This document shows, in pieces, positions 27,037 to 36,184 of a DNA stretch of 64,000 nt; the first letter of the stretch is position 1, and the number at the start of each line of letters is the position of its first letter. A model generated the notes under the pieces. It was not told where the DNA came from, did not search any database, and saw only the letters and a program-made list of their open reading frames with translations. This stretch comes from PVC group bacterium. GTDB taxonomy: Bacteria > Verrucomicrobiota > Kiritimatiellia > CAIKKV01 > CAITUY01. The stretch is from NCBI GenBank assembly GCA_945870225.1, contig CAMBRF010000004.1, positions 1 through 64,000 of the forward strand, written 5' to 3'. A program made the translations under genes and the position numbers.

Positions 27037-27981
27037 ATGAATCTGGAATTTGAAAAACCGGTTAGCGATATCGATGACAAGATCACGGCGCTGAAGGCCC
27101 AGCATCCCGAGCCCTCGGACAAGGTCAAAGCCCAACTCGACAAACTGGAAGAGGATCGGATTGCGGCGCTCAAGGATATCTATGCCAAGCTTACCCCCTG
27201 GCAGACGGTTCAGGTGGCACGCCACGCCGACCGCCCCCTGCTTTCCGACTTCATCAAGGGCCTCACATCGGAATTTATTGAGTTGCACGGCGACCGCCTT
27301 TTTGGCGACGACCACGGCATCATCGGCGGATTCGCCACGATCGAAGGCCGCCGGGTCATGGTGATCGGCCATCAAAAGGGCAAATCCACCGAGGAGAACA
27401 TCCGGTGCAATTTCGGCATGGCCCGCCCGGAAGGCTATCGCAAAGCCATGCGCCTGATGCATCTGGCCGAGAAATTCCACCTTCCCGTCATCTCCTTCAT
27501 CGACACTCCGGGAGCCTTTCCCGGCGTCGAAGCCGAAGAGCGCGGGCAGGCGGAGGCCATCGCCCGTAACCTGCTCGAAATGGCGGCTCTCCATACCCCC
27601 GTGATCGTGATCATCACCGGCGAGGGTGGTAGTGGCGGTGCCGTGGGTATCGGCGTTGGAGATGCCATCCTGATGCTTTCCAATGCGGTCTATTCGGTGA
27701 TTTCGCCCGAGGGTTGTGCTTCGATCCTCTGGCGTGATGGCACCAAGGCTCCGGAAGCCGCCAATGCCCTGAAAATCACCGCCAAATCCCTGCTCGAACT
27801 CAAGGTGATTGACGAGATCATCGCGGAACCCATCGGCGGGGCCCATCGCAATTACCCGGACACCATGAAGGCGGTCCGCAAGGCTTTGATCAAGTATCTG
27901 GACCGTCTGCAGAAAACCGCACCCAGGAAGCTAACCCAGCGGCGCTTTGATAAGTTCGCCGCCATGGGTCGCTTCCGCTAA
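27037..27981 (+). CDS. accA: Acetyl-CoA carboxylase carboxyltransferase alpha subunit
   Basis: AccA pairs with AccD to transfer the carboxyl group from biotin to acetyl-CoA. The 314-residue protein begins with the family's helical segment (NLEFEKPVSDIDDKITALKA). It contains LHGDRLFGDDHGIIGGFATI, FIDTPGAFPGVEAEERGQAE and EGGSGGAVGIGVGD, and ends near PEGCASILWRD plus a C-terminal helical tail. Length and order after accD are normal. The next gene, a biotin-carrier fusion, starts 21 bp downstream, suggesting one operon. Confidence 0.96.
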   Translation: MNLEFEKPVSDIDDKITALKAQHPEPSDKVKAQLDKLEEDRIAALKDIYAKLTPWQTVQVARHADRPLLSDFIKGLTSEFIELHGDRLFGDDHGIIGGFATIEGRRVMVIGHQKGKSTEENIRCNFGMARPEGYRKAMRLMHLAEKFHLPVISFIDTPGAFPGVEAEERGQAEAIARNLLEMAALHTPVIVIITGEGGSGGAVGIGVGDAILMLSNAVYSVISPEGCASILWRDGTKAPEAANALKITAKSLLELKVIDEIIAEPIGGAHRNYPDTMKAVRKALIKYLDRLQKTAPRKLTQRRFDKFAAMGRFR

Positions 27982-28002
27982 TTTTCAGAAAGGATACGCG
28001 CC

Positions 28003-29982
28003 ATGGCAAAAAAGAAAACAGCAGCGACACCTGATATCGTTCGCGACAGCATCAACCATATCCCGCTCCGCATCACCGACACCACCCTCCGGGACGCCCA
28101 TCAGTCCCTGTGGGCCACCCGGATGCGGACCACGGACATCATGAAGATCATCGATGTCATCGACAACGTCGGGTATTACTCCCTTGAAGTCTGGGGCGGG
28201 GCCACCTTCGATGTCTGCCTGCGCTTTCTCCGTGAGGATCCCTGGGATCGCCTGCGCCAGATCAAGGCCCATGCCAAGCGCACACCCCTTCAAATGCTGC
28301 TGCGCGGTCAGAACATCCTCGGTTATAAAAACTATGCCGATGACATCCTCGAACGGTTCATCGCCCTGGCCACCGAGAACGGGGTCGATATTTTCCGGGT
28401 GTTTGACGCCCTTAACGACACCCGCAACCTCGAGCAGGCGATCAAGTTCGTCAAGAAGTACGGCGGCCACGCGCAGGGCACCATCTGTTACACCATCAGC
28501 CCTGTTCATACCGTTGACGAATACGTCCGTGTGGCGCGCGAGCAGATCGCCATGGGCATCGACTCGCTGTGCATCAAGGACATGGCTGGCATCTTGTCCC
28601 CCATCTCGGCCGAACGCCTGGTCTCGGCTTTGGTCCGCGAAACAAAGGTCCCCATTCAAGTCCACTCGCACATGACAAGCGGGATGGCGGCGGCAACCTA
28701 CGTGGAAGCCGTTCGCGCCGGCGCCGGCGCGATTGACTGCGCCATTTCACCCATGTCCAGTTTCTCATCTCAACCGCCGGTCGAGACGATGATGGCCATT
28801 TTCTCCGAGACCCATTATCACGCCAATCTGGACCAGGAGGCCCTGCGCCAGATCTGCAAGTTCTTTGAGGATCTATCCCCCAATCGCCAACTCATCCATC
28901 ATAGGGCGGCTAACATCATCGATCCCGAAGTGCTCCTGCATCATATTCCCGGCGGCATGATCTCCAACTTGCGGGGTCAGCTGGCCCAGCAGAACGCGCT
29001 GGATAAGATCAATCAGGTCTTCGATGAACTTCCCCGGGTCCGGGCCGATCTCGGTTACCCGCCGCTCGTCACGCCAACCAGCCAGATCATCGGCATCCAG
29101 GCGGTCATGAACGTCCTCGCCGGCGAGCGATACGAACTCGTTTCCCAGGAGATCAAGGACTATGTCCGAGGCCTCTATGGACGATCACCCGCCCCGATCG
29201 ACGCGGCCATCCAAAAGAAAATTCTGGGCAAGGAACAACCCATCACCTGTCGCCCGGCGGATCTGCTCGAGCCCATGCTGACCAATGCAACAGAAGGCAT
29301 CGATCCGAAGTTGATCAAGAAGGAAGAGGATATCATCTCCTACTGCCTGTTCCCGGAGGTGGCGCTGGAATACTTCAAGTGGCGCGCCATGCCCCCTGAA
29401 CAACGCACACCCATCCCTGCGGATGTCGAACTGAGCAAGGAAAAGGCACCGGTCCAGGCGGCACCGTCACCCGCGCCCCAGCCCAAGCCGTTCCTCGCCC
29501 AGGAGGATTACCAGGCGCTCAATCAGCTCCTGACAAAAATCGGCGAAATGAATCTGAACGAGTTCACGATCCGCCGCGATGACCTGTCGGTCTCGCTTAA
29601 GGGCAACGCGGTGTCGGCGTCAACCCAAACTGGAACCACCGCCCCGGCGAAAGCCGTGGCCGTGCCCGTGGCAGCCGCCGCGAAACCCGTCACACCCGCA
29701 CCGGTTCCCAAGGCTGCGGCCAAGGTTGAGACCACGACGGGCCTGACGATCAACGCACCTTTGAATGGAACGTTTTATCTTACATCCGGCCCTGGCAAAC
29801 CCCAGTTTTGCAAGGAAGGCGACGAAGTCAAGGCGGGGGAGACCGTCTGCATCGTTGAAGCCATGAAACTCCTGAACGCCATCAAGGCTCCCTGTAACTG
29901 CCGGATCATCAGGCCCCTGCTGGAACACGGCAAGCCGGTGAAGAAAGATGAGCCGATGATCGCTTACGAGAAACTGGGGTAA
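28003..29982 (+). CDS. Biotin-dependent carboxyltransferase fused to AccB-like biotin carrier
   Basis: Residues 1 to about 470 match the carboxyltransferase subunit of oxaloacetate decarboxylase, pyruvate carboxylase subunit B or transcarboxylase 5S. The TIM barrel starts ITDTTLRDAHQSLWATRMRT and has RVFDALNDTRNL, KDMAGILSP and VHSHMTSGMA. Residues about 505-540 (LNQLLTKIGEMNLNEFTIRR) look like the N-terminus of AccB. An Ala/Pro linker and a biotinyl domain follow, with biotin lysine Lys622 in EAMKLLN. It follows accD and accA, so the carrier could serve both enzymes. No Na+-pumping beta or gamma subunit is present here. Confidence 0.88.
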   Translation: MAKKKTAATPDIVRDSINHIPLRITDTTLRDAHQSLWATRMRTTDIMKIIDVIDNVGYYSLEVWGGATFDVCLRFLREDPWDRLRQIKAHAKRTPLQMLLRGQNILGYKNYADDILERFIALATENGVDIFRVFDALNDTRNLEQAIKFVKKYGGHAQGTICYTISPVHTVDEYVRVAREQIAMGIDSLCIKDMAGILSPISAERLVSALVRETKVPIQVHSHMTSGMAAATYVEAVRAGAGAIDCAISPMSSFSSQPPVETMMAIFSETHYHANLDQEALRQICKFFEDLSPNRQLIHHRAANIIDPEVLLHHIPGGMISNLRGQLAQQNALDKINQVFDELPRVRADLGYPPLVTPTSQIIGIQAVMNVLAGERYELVSQEIKDYVRGLYGRSPAPIDAAIQKKILGKEQPITCRPADLLEPMLTNATEGIDPKLIKKEEDIISYCLFPEVALEYFKWRAMPPEQRTPIPADVELSKEKAPVQAAPSPAPQPKPFLAQEDYQALNQLLTKIGEMNLNEFTIRRDDLSVSLKGNAVSASTQTGTTAPAKAVAVPVAAAAKPVTPAPVPKAAAKVETTTGLTINAPLNGTFYLTSGPGKPQFCKEGDEVKAGETVCIVEAMKLLNAIKAPCNCRIIRPLLEHGKPVKKDEPMIAYEKLG

Positions 29983-30437
29983 TGAATACAGACCCCTTCC
30001 AAATCGGCGCCGAGGGCGTGGATGCGGAACGCCTCGTCGCCGAGATACGGGAAACAGTCGCGACCAAAATGCAGGCGGGTGCCTATGCAGGGGCTCAACT
30101 GGCGAGGGCGGAGCGGTTCAACTTGGTCAACCTGAAGAAGGACGAGAATTTTTTCGACTTCTACATGGAAAGCCTCAGGGAAGCCGTCGCCATTGACATC
30201 AACGATTTTGAAATTCACGAGAGGCGGCGCGGTCTGGCCCCACTGTTGGTGTTTTTCAAGCAGTCGGTCTGGAAGCTTCTCAAATTCTATACCTACAGGT
30301 TGTGGTCCCAGCAGAACCAGGTCAACGGACTCCTGTTGTCGGCATCCGAGGAGATTGACCGGAAATATCGCGACAAGCTCAAGGCGCTGGAAGACCGCAT
30401 CGCGGCACTGGAATCCCGATCACGCCCAACACCATGA
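29982..30437 (+). CDS. Small coiled-coil protein beside GT4 glycosyltransferase
   Basis: This 151-residue protein has no clear named family. The first half is polar and helical. A basic, hydrophobic segment (LLVFFKQSVWKLLKFYTYRL, about 89-108) may sit on the membrane surface, and the C-terminus (ASEEIDRKYRDKLKALEDR) is a coiled coil. The pattern resembles N-terminal regions of methyltransferases and glycosyltransferases in polysaccharide clusters. Its ATG overlaps the upstream stop by 1 bp and its stop overlaps the GT4 start by 4 bp, so it is likely a partner of the glycosyltransferase. Confidence 0.6.
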   Translation: MNTDPFQIGAEGVDAERLVAEIRETVATKMQAGAYAGAQLARAERFNLVNLKKDENFFDFYMESLREAVAIDINDFEIHERRRGLAPLLVFFKQSVWKLLKFYTYRLWSQQNQVNGLLLSASEEIDRKYRDKLKALEDRIAALESRSRPTP

Positions 30438-31618
30438 CCCGCCCTCCTCCACGCGTGGCCTTTGTGTCGCCCCGCTTTGCCGACGGACCCACGGTCGGAG
30501 GCGCCGAAACCCTGTTGCGCCGCCTGGCCGAGCGTACGGCCCGGGCGGGAAGCCAGGTGGATTTTCTGACCACATGCGCTACGAACCATTTCACCTGGGC
30601 CAATGAATTACCGGCAGGAGAACGCAAAGTCGGCGACCTGACCGTGCGCTATTTCCCGGTGGACGACCGGCGCGATGTGCAGACCTTTCATCAGATCCAG
30701 AATCGCATCAGCCAATTCGCCAACGTCACGAAGGAGGATGAACTCCTATGGCATCGCCATAACGTCAATAGTTCGGCTTTGTACGAGTTCCTCAGGACGG
30801 AGGGCCACCGGTACGACCGGATCGTCATGGGTCCGTATCTCTTCGGCTTGATCTACTTCGCCGCCCAAATTCATCCTGACCGCACGGTGCTTCTGCCCTG
30901 CCTCCACGATGAGTGCTTCGCCTATCTGAAAACGATTCGTGAACTTTTCCTGGGCGTCTCCGGCTGGATCTTCAACGCCGAGCCTGAACGCGATCTGGCG
31001 GCCCGACTATATGGAATCGACACGACCCGCGCCCACATCGTGGGCATGGGCCTGGACACCTTCCCAACCGATCCCGCCGGCTTCCGGCAGCGGCACAAAC
31101 TGGAGGACACTCCCTTCCTGATCTATAGCGGCCGCAGGGAACCCATGAAGGGGACGCCCCTGCTCCTCGACTATCTCGATGTTTTTCGCCAACGAACCGC
31201 CCGCCCGGTCAGCCTCGTACTCACCGGCACCGGCCCCTTCGACCCGCCCTCCTCCCTGGCCCCGCACATCCGTGATCTGGGATTTGTTGACGAATCCGAA
31301 AAACATTCCGCCATGGCGGCGGCCACAGCCTTTTGCCACCCGTCCGTCAATGAAAGCCTCAGCATTGTCATTCTGGAATCCTGGCTGGCGGGGACACCCG
31401 TGCTGGTTCATGCGGGGGGCAATGTGATGCCGGATCACTGCCGGCGTTCCAACGGCGGCCTATGGTTCCGGAACTACCCTGAGTTTGAGGAAGCCCTCAT
31501 GCTGCTGCTCACCCAGCCGGATCTGCGCACCCGGCTGGCACAGAATGGCCGGCAATACGTACTGGACCGCTATGGATGGGACCAGGTGGACGAACGACTT
31601 TTTGCCGCCCTGGCTTGA
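30434..31618 (+). CDS. GT4-family glycosyltransferase
   Basis: The 394-residue protein has a GT-B fold of the glycosyltransferase 4 type, which transfers sugars from nucleotide donors to polysaccharide or lipid acceptors. The N-domain starts VAFVSPRFADGPTVGGAETL. The C-domain has YSGRREPMKGTPLLLDYL, LVLTGTGPF and CHPSVNESLSIVILESWLAG, the last holding the donor-binding ESLSIVILE glutamate pair. The donor and acceptor are unknown. The final codons and stop are part of a 61-bp sequence repeated downstream of the GH172 gene. Confidence 0.9.
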   Translation: MTRPPPRVAFVSPRFADGPTVGGAETLLRRLAERTARAGSQVDFLTTCATNHFTWANELPAGERKVGDLTVRYFPVDDRRDVQTFHQIQNRISQFANVTKEDELLWHRHNVNSSALYEFLRTEGHRYDRIVMGPYLFGLIYFAAQIHPDRTVLLPCLHDECFAYLKTIRELFLGVSGWIFNAEPERDLAARLYGIDTTRAHIVGMGLDTFPTDPAGFRQRHKLEDTPFLIYSGRREPMKGTPLLLDYLDVFRQRTARPVSLVLTGTGPFDPPSSLAPHIRDLGFVDESEKHSAMAAATAFCHPSVNESLSIVILESWLAGTPVLVHAGGNVMPDHCRRSNGGLWFRNYPEFEEALMLLLTQPDLRTRLAQNGRQYVLDRYGWDQVDERLFAALA

Positions 31619-31653
31619 CCGTCAGGGCTTTTTCGCCGACTCGGCGGCGCTGA
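31593..31653. repeat. 61-bp direct repeat, left copy, with relic tail of zinc-ribbon gene
   Basis: It aligns without gaps to 33465-33525 with 53 of 61 identities. It contains the real 3' end of the GT4 gene (stop at 31616-31618). On the minus strand it also holds a leftover C-terminus (SAAESAKKP then stop at 31622-31624) like that of the zinc-ribbon gene (SAAEAAKKT). Confidence 0.85.
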
Positions 31654-31665
31654 AAAGGACCCAAC

Positions 31666-33414
31666 ATGACTCCAAATCTAAACTCTCTCGCTATCCTCCG
31701 CAAAAACCGCCGTGCCGGCCGCGTCTCATCATGGGACAAAACCGGGGGCAACTACGATTTCTGGACGCTCGCCCCCGGGGAAACCCGAGTGCTGGCCGAC
31801 ATCCGCGGCCCCGGCCAGATCACCCACATCTGGTTCGCCCAACCATCGCACTTCCGCGAAGTCCTCATCCGCATCACGTGGGACGACGCGAAGCAGCCGA
31901 GCGTGCTCTGTCCCGTCGGCGATTTCTTCGGCCTCGGTAACGGCATCGCCAACTCTTACGAGTCCGCCCTCTTCACCGCCTCAGCCAACCAGAACAACGT
32001 TATGGGCTACGACCCCGCGACCGGTCAGAGTCGCGCCTCAATGTGCGGCTTGAATTGCTACGCACCGATGCCGTTCCGCAAACGCGCGAAGATCGAGTTG
32101 ATCAACGAGAGCGACGAACCGCACGCGAAGTGGTTCTACGTGGATTACGAAACGTTCACCGACGGCTGGGATAATGACTACGGCTATTTCCACGCCGAGT
32201 TCCGCCGCACTAATCCGTTCGGCGGTTGGGCGCCGGAACTCAATATACCCGACTTGGAGATCGGCAATACCGGCCGTTTCGCCTACGACAGCAACTACGT
32301 CATTGCCGAGACCAAAGGCCGCGGCCAATACATCGGCTGCAACCTCAGCGTTGCCAACATCTGCGGCAACTGGTGGGGTGAAGGCGATGACATGATTTGG
32401 GTGGATGGCTATAAGTGGCCGCCCGATCTCCACGGCACCGGCAGCGAAGATTACCTCGGCCACGCCTGGGGCATGCAACCTAACGCTCAACTCCGCAACG
32501 GATCGTCCATTTTCGAGATGGACACGAAAGGCTACCAGACGAGCTACGTGTTTCATCTCGAAAACCCGGTCTACTTCCAGCGTGAACTCAAAGTCACTAT
32601 CGAAGTTGGCCACGCTAACCATCTTGGCAACGACGTCAGTAGCGTCGGCTACTGGTACGCCGCCAAACCGACCGGCGTTTTCCCTCCGCCACCCGTCCGG
32701 CAACGCCGCCCCGTGTTGCGCGACGCATACGGCGTCTGGCGGAATGATCCCGCCAGTCAATGCCCCGGCCCGCACATCAAACTGCCGAAAGGCATCCACC
32801 CCGTTGGCAAAACCGTCCCCGACGACTCCCAGGCGAAGCCACCCCACTGGACAATTCCCCAATTACCGGAAAAGCTGAAACTTACCCAAGTCCAGCGCGC
32901 TCTCGCCAAAGCCCCGCGCATCCAGACCGATCCGAAGGGATCGCCGTGGGGCAAATTCCAAATCGGCTACAGTGGCACCTCGCTGGCAGTGTGCGCTTTC
33001 ATCCGCGACAAGACACCACGCCGGGGCGAGCCAAATTTCTGGGATGGGTCATCGCTCGAAATTTTCGGAGCGATTGATGACGACACCGCCGAGACGGGCC
33101 AAGTAGTCTTTCTCCCGCCCAGCGCGAGTCTGGACGGCGAAACACGTCTCTACCGGCAAGCGAAGATCCAAGCCAATGCCTCGACATTTCCTTGGCAGAC
33201 GCACCGCGCGCCGGGCGGCTACCAACTGACTGCGTTGATTCCACTCGACTGCCTCAACATCAATCCTGCCGAAAAAACGTTCCGCATCGAACTAGCGGTC
33301 ACCGTCCCGCAACGCGACACCGCAACACTCCGCGCCGCTGCCGTGGGCAGCCCAAACGACGCCTACCGCAGCTCCCGCCGGTTTGCGCGGGTAACCGTGG
33401 GGAAAAAGTTGTAG
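31666..33414 (+). CDS. GH172 (DUF2961) glycoside hydrolase with C-terminal CBM9-like domain
   Basis: Residues 1 to about 345 match the DUF2961 fold, now glycoside hydrolase family 172, whose members act on arabinofuranosides and difructose anhydrides. Key strings are TWDDAKQPSVLCPVGDFFG, GLNCYAPMPFRKRAKIEL, HGTGSEDYLGHAWG and HLENPVYFQRELKVTIEVGH. Residues about 400-580 form a carbohydrate-binding family 9-like domain (FWDGSSLEIFGAIDDD, GYQLTALIPLDCL). There is no signal peptide, so it is probably cytoplasmic. A 61-bp direct repeat flanks it, which marks it as an insertion between the GT4 gene and the convergent zinc-ribbon gene. Confidence 0.88.
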   Translation: MTPNLNSLAILRKNRRAGRVSSWDKTGGNYDFWTLAPGETRVLADIRGPGQITHIWFAQPSHFREVLIRITWDDAKQPSVLCPVGDFFGLGNGIANSYESALFTASANQNNVMGYDPATGQSRASMCGLNCYAPMPFRKRAKIELINESDEPHAKWFYVDYETFTDGWDNDYGYFHAEFRRTNPFGGWAPELNIPDLEIGNTGRFAYDSNYVIAETKGRGQYIGCNLSVANICGNWWGEGDDMIWVDGYKWPPDLHGTGSEDYLGHAWGMQPNAQLRNGSSIFEMDTKGYQTSYVFHLENPVYFQRELKVTIEVGHANHLGNDVSSVGYWYAAKPTGVFPPPPVRQRRPVLRDAYGVWRNDPASQCPGPHIKLPKGIHPVGKTVPDDSQAKPPHWTIPQLPEKLKLTQVQRALAKAPRIQTDPKGSPWGKFQIGYSGTSLAVCAFIRDKTPRRGEPNFWDGSSLEIFGAIDDDTAETGQVVFLPPSASLDGETRLYRQAKIQANASTFPWQTHRAPGGYQLTALIPLDCLNINPAEKTFRIELAVTVPQRDTATLRAAAVGSPNDAYRSSRRFARVTVGKKL

Positions 33415-33464
33415 GGAACGATTCCCTGTACGGTATGTGGTCAATGCCTGAAGGCGAGGTTCAC

Positions 33465-33525
33465 AACGACTCTTTGCCACCCCGGCTTGACCGTCAGGTT
33501 TTTTTCGCCGCCTCAGCCGCGCTGA
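33465..33525. repeat. 61-bp direct repeat, right copy, with relic tail of GT4 gene
   Basis: This is the partner of 31593-31653. It contains the real 3' end of the minus-strand zinc-ribbon gene (stop at 33494-33496). On the plus strand it also holds a relic of the GT4 C-terminus (QRLFATPA then stop, against ERLFAALA then stop). Confidence 0.85.
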
Positions 33526-33928
33526 TCAGCACGTCGGATATCCGGGCAAGCGCCCTACCGGTATTCTCAAGTTCCTTGGAAATCACTTCAAACCGCACCG
33601 CATTTTCGGCGCGCAGTTTCTCAAGACTATCCCGCCGGGCCTGCAGATCCTTGACCTCGGACTCCAGTTGAAGAATCCGTCCCTGCGCATCCGCAATCAC
33701 TTCTCGCATGTGAATGATCCGCACTTCCTTGTCCTGGTCGGAACTGTCGATATCAAAGATCTCCATGCCGTCCGGGATCGGGACCTGAATAATGTTTGAG
33801 CAGTCGGGACAAGTAATGGTCAATCCGGCACCGCGACAGTCAATCGCCAGACTTTTCTCGCAATACGGACAGTCGAACACGATGTCGGAACTTCGAATAT
33901 CGTTCGGGCCGGCATTTTTAGTGGACAT
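33494..33928 (-). CDS. Zinc-ribbon coiled-coil protein
   Basis: The 144-residue protein has an N-terminal zinc ribbon with FDCPYCEKSL and ITCPDCSNIIQVP (two CxxC pairs, about residues 20-46). An acidic stretch and a long coiled coil follow (about 68-130, LQLESEVKDLQARRDSLEKL), then a short Ala/Lys tail. No enzymatic motif is visible; a scaffold or nucleic-acid-associated role is possible. Its tail sequence occurs a second time at 31622-31653, showing that its end once lay directly against the GT4 gene. Confidence 0.75.
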   Translation of the reverse strand: MSTKNAGPNDIRSSDIVFDCPYCEKSLAIDCRGAGLTITCPDCSNIIQVPIPDGMEIFDIDSSDQDKEVRIIHMREVIADAQGRILQLESEVKDLQARRDSLEKLRAENAVRFEVISKELENTGRALARISDVLISAAEAAKKT

Positions 33929-34144
33929 GATGAATCCTCCAGAAGACAGAGTATTTATACCATATTGTCGAAGCAGTGATCTACAGATATTTAGCCGTCA
34001 CGACACCGTCTCGGCTTTTCATAACAAATATCGTTTTTTCATTGATGATATCGTTTGCGAAACCCACTCTGACCCTCCTACTATCCTCGATCAACAGCAA
34101 AGTCCGCACTGGAAAGGCGGGCGCATCAACAAGGAAACTGAAGT

Positions 34145-36103
34145 ATGAGCAAAACGAACAAACCTACTCGTGTTTTCGATACTGATCGCAGAATTCGCTT
34201 GGGAATCTGGGGCCTCGGGCGGGGAATGAGTTTCTACAACACCTGCAAATTTCTCAACATCGATGTCGTGGCCGGCTGCGATTACAACGAGCATATGCGC
34301 GCCAACTTCCTCAAGCAGAATCCGGGGGCCTTCGCCACGGCTGATGCAGATGAATTTCTCAAGCAGGATTTTGACGCCGTGCTGCTGGCCACCTTCTGTC
34401 CCTCACACGCCGATGACGCCATCCAGTGCCTGCAGGCGGGCAAACATGTCCTTTCCGAGGTCACCTCGTTCTTCACCATGGCCGAGGGCGTCAGGCTGGT
34501 GGAAGAGGTGCAAAAACGGAAACTGGTCTATAACCTCGCGGAAAATTATCCCTTCTCCGCCGCCAACATGTGGCTGGCGAACCGCTGGCAGGAAGGCCTG
34601 TTCGGCAAAATGATGTATGCGGAATACGAGTATGTCCATGAGTGCCGGTCGCTCAGCTACACCTATATCGACGGAGTCCCCATCCAGCCGGGCCATCAGG
34701 TTCACAACTGGAGGAGCTGGTTCAACTTCCACTATTACTGCACACACTCCTTAGGCCCCGTTATGGTCATCACCGGCTCACGACCGACAATGGTTGAGAC
34801 ATTCCCCGTCCGGAACCAGATTGCCGGATATCTGGGCAATAACGGTCGAGGCAACGGAACCATGACACCGTCCCTCATCAGCATGAGCGATGGCGGCGTG
34901 GTCCGCAACCTGATGGGTGCCGCTACAAACGACAGTCATCAGCAGCGAATCTGGGGAACCCTCGGCGCCTTCGAGATCGGCCATGGCGGGGTCAGGTTGC
35001 GCCTGGGCGCCTCCGGTGGCTCCCCCCTCCTAAACGTCAACCCGAAGTGGGAAGGGATGGGAGAACTTGCGGCTCAAACCGGCCACGGCGGGGGCGACTT
35101 CTGGACGCTTTACTACTTTGCCCGCGAGATCTTTACCGGCAAAAAGGGGCCGTTTGACATCTACGGGGGCTGTGATGTCACCATCCCCGGCATTCAGGCA
35201 CTGCGCAGTTCACTGGAGGGCGGCAAGCCCATGGAAGTGCCTGATTTCCGCAAGAAGGCTGATCGCGATCGCTACCGGTCCGATGACTGGCAATTGCCGC
35301 GTTACGATGTCAAGCGGGGCGTCTTCGCCGGTGCCAAGCTGAATAAAAAGGCATCCACTTTCAGCACCACCATGAAGGACGTGATTGCGTACTCGACCAT
35401 TTACCGCGCGTATGCGGACTGGAAAAAGGTGCAGTCCGCCATGACGCGTCCTGAAGAATTCCTGCCGGTGGCCAGCAAGTTGCTGGGCAGTTACGATCAA
35501 CTGGCGGCGACGTACAAGGATGCACGGGACATCGTCAAGGCCTATCCGAAGTCGGACGGCGCGCGAGTCCTCTCGGAAATGCTCGAGCTGGGCGAGCACA
35601 AGAAGGCCCTTGCGCCAGGCTTCCGTCCTGCACTCAAAAAGGAAGTCGCTGCCCTTCAGAAAAAATTCGGAGACGGAGTTATCCCGCTTCAGACGTTCAC
35701 CGGAACCGCTCTGCTGCCAAATAAAGACAGAATTGCGGGGATCAAATATCCGGAAAAGAGCCTGACGTTCTCCAAGCTGGAATACCGTGCTGATTACAAG
35801 TACATCGACATCCGTCCCCGGTACAAGGATGGTGCTGCAAAAGACGGATTGGTCTATGCACGGGGCATCTTTAACGCGAAAAAAGCGATAGCCGGTTCCC
35901 TGCATATCGGGGCGGACGGTCCGTTCAAGGTGTTTGTCCAGCGCAAGGAAGTCGGGTGTAATCCCGGGGCCACCAATCCTATCACATCGCATATCCTGAC
36001 GATTCCCGTACACTGGAAAAAGGGAAAGAACGAAATCGTCATCGCCATGCGGACCAACGGCGGCAGCGCCTGGGGATTCATGGCTTCGGCGATAGCGAAA
36101 TAG
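34145..36103 (+). CDS. Gfo/Idh/MocA-family oxidoreductase with long C-terminal extension
   Basis: The N-terminal Rossmann domain (about 15-135) has GIWGLGRGMSFYNTCKFL for NAD(P) binding. The loop GKHVLSEVTSF keeps the Glu but lacks the Lys-Pro of the usual EKP motif. The substrate domain follows, with NLAENYPFSAANMWL and a His-rich part (HNWRSWFNFHYYCTHSLGP). At 652 residues it is much longer than the usual 350-400; the last 200 or so residues include a beta-rich domain (about 530-652). No signal peptide is present. A sugar or sugar-acid substrate is likely but unknown. It stands alone behind a 216-bp AT-rich gap. Confidence 0.85.
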   Translation: MSKTNKPTRVFDTDRRIRLGIWGLGRGMSFYNTCKFLNIDVVAGCDYNEHMRANFLKQNPGAFATADADEFLKQDFDAVLLATFCPSHADDAIQCLQAGKHVLSEVTSFFTMAEGVRLVEEVQKRKLVYNLAENYPFSAANMWLANRWQEGLFGKMMYAEYEYVHECRSLSYTYIDGVPIQPGHQVHNWRSWFNFHYYCTHSLGPVMVITGSRPTMVETFPVRNQIAGYLGNNGRGNGTMTPSLISMSDGGVVRNLMGAATNDSHQQRIWGTLGAFEIGHGGVRLRLGASGGSPLLNVNPKWEGMGELAAQTGHGGGDFWTLYYFAREIFTGKKGPFDIYGGCDVTIPGIQALRSSLEGGKPMEVPDFRKKADRDRYRSDDWQLPRYDVKRGVFAGAKLNKKASTFSTTMKDVIAYSTIYRAYADWKKVQSAMTRPEEFLPVASKLLGSYDQLAATYKDARDIVKAYPKSDGARVLSEMLELGEHKKALAPGFRPALKKEVAALQKKFGDGVIPLQTFTGTALLPNKDRIAGIKYPEKSLTFSKLEYRADYKYIDIRPRYKDGAAKDGLVYARGIFNAKKAIAGSLHIGADGPFKVFVQRKEVGCNPGATNPITSHILTIPVHWKKGKNEIVIAMRTNGGSAWGFMASAIAK

Positions 36104-36136
36104 CCATCCGATTCCCATCCGGAGCAGTTGATTTGG

Positions 36137-36181
36137 CCCAAGCCGAGACTCCCGTTATGCCTCGGTTTGGGTTTCCAAACC
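36137..36181 (+). promoter_or_regulatory. Two mutually exclusive hairpins after the Gfo/Idh gene
   Basis: CCCAAGCCGAG (36137-36147) pairs with CTCGGTTTGGG (36161-36171). The same 3' arm can instead pair as GGTTTGG (36164-36170) with CCAAACC (36175-36181). Only one can form at a time. Either could be a weak terminator or a switch ahead of the ech operon. Confidence 0.5.
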
Positions 36182-36184
36182 TGC

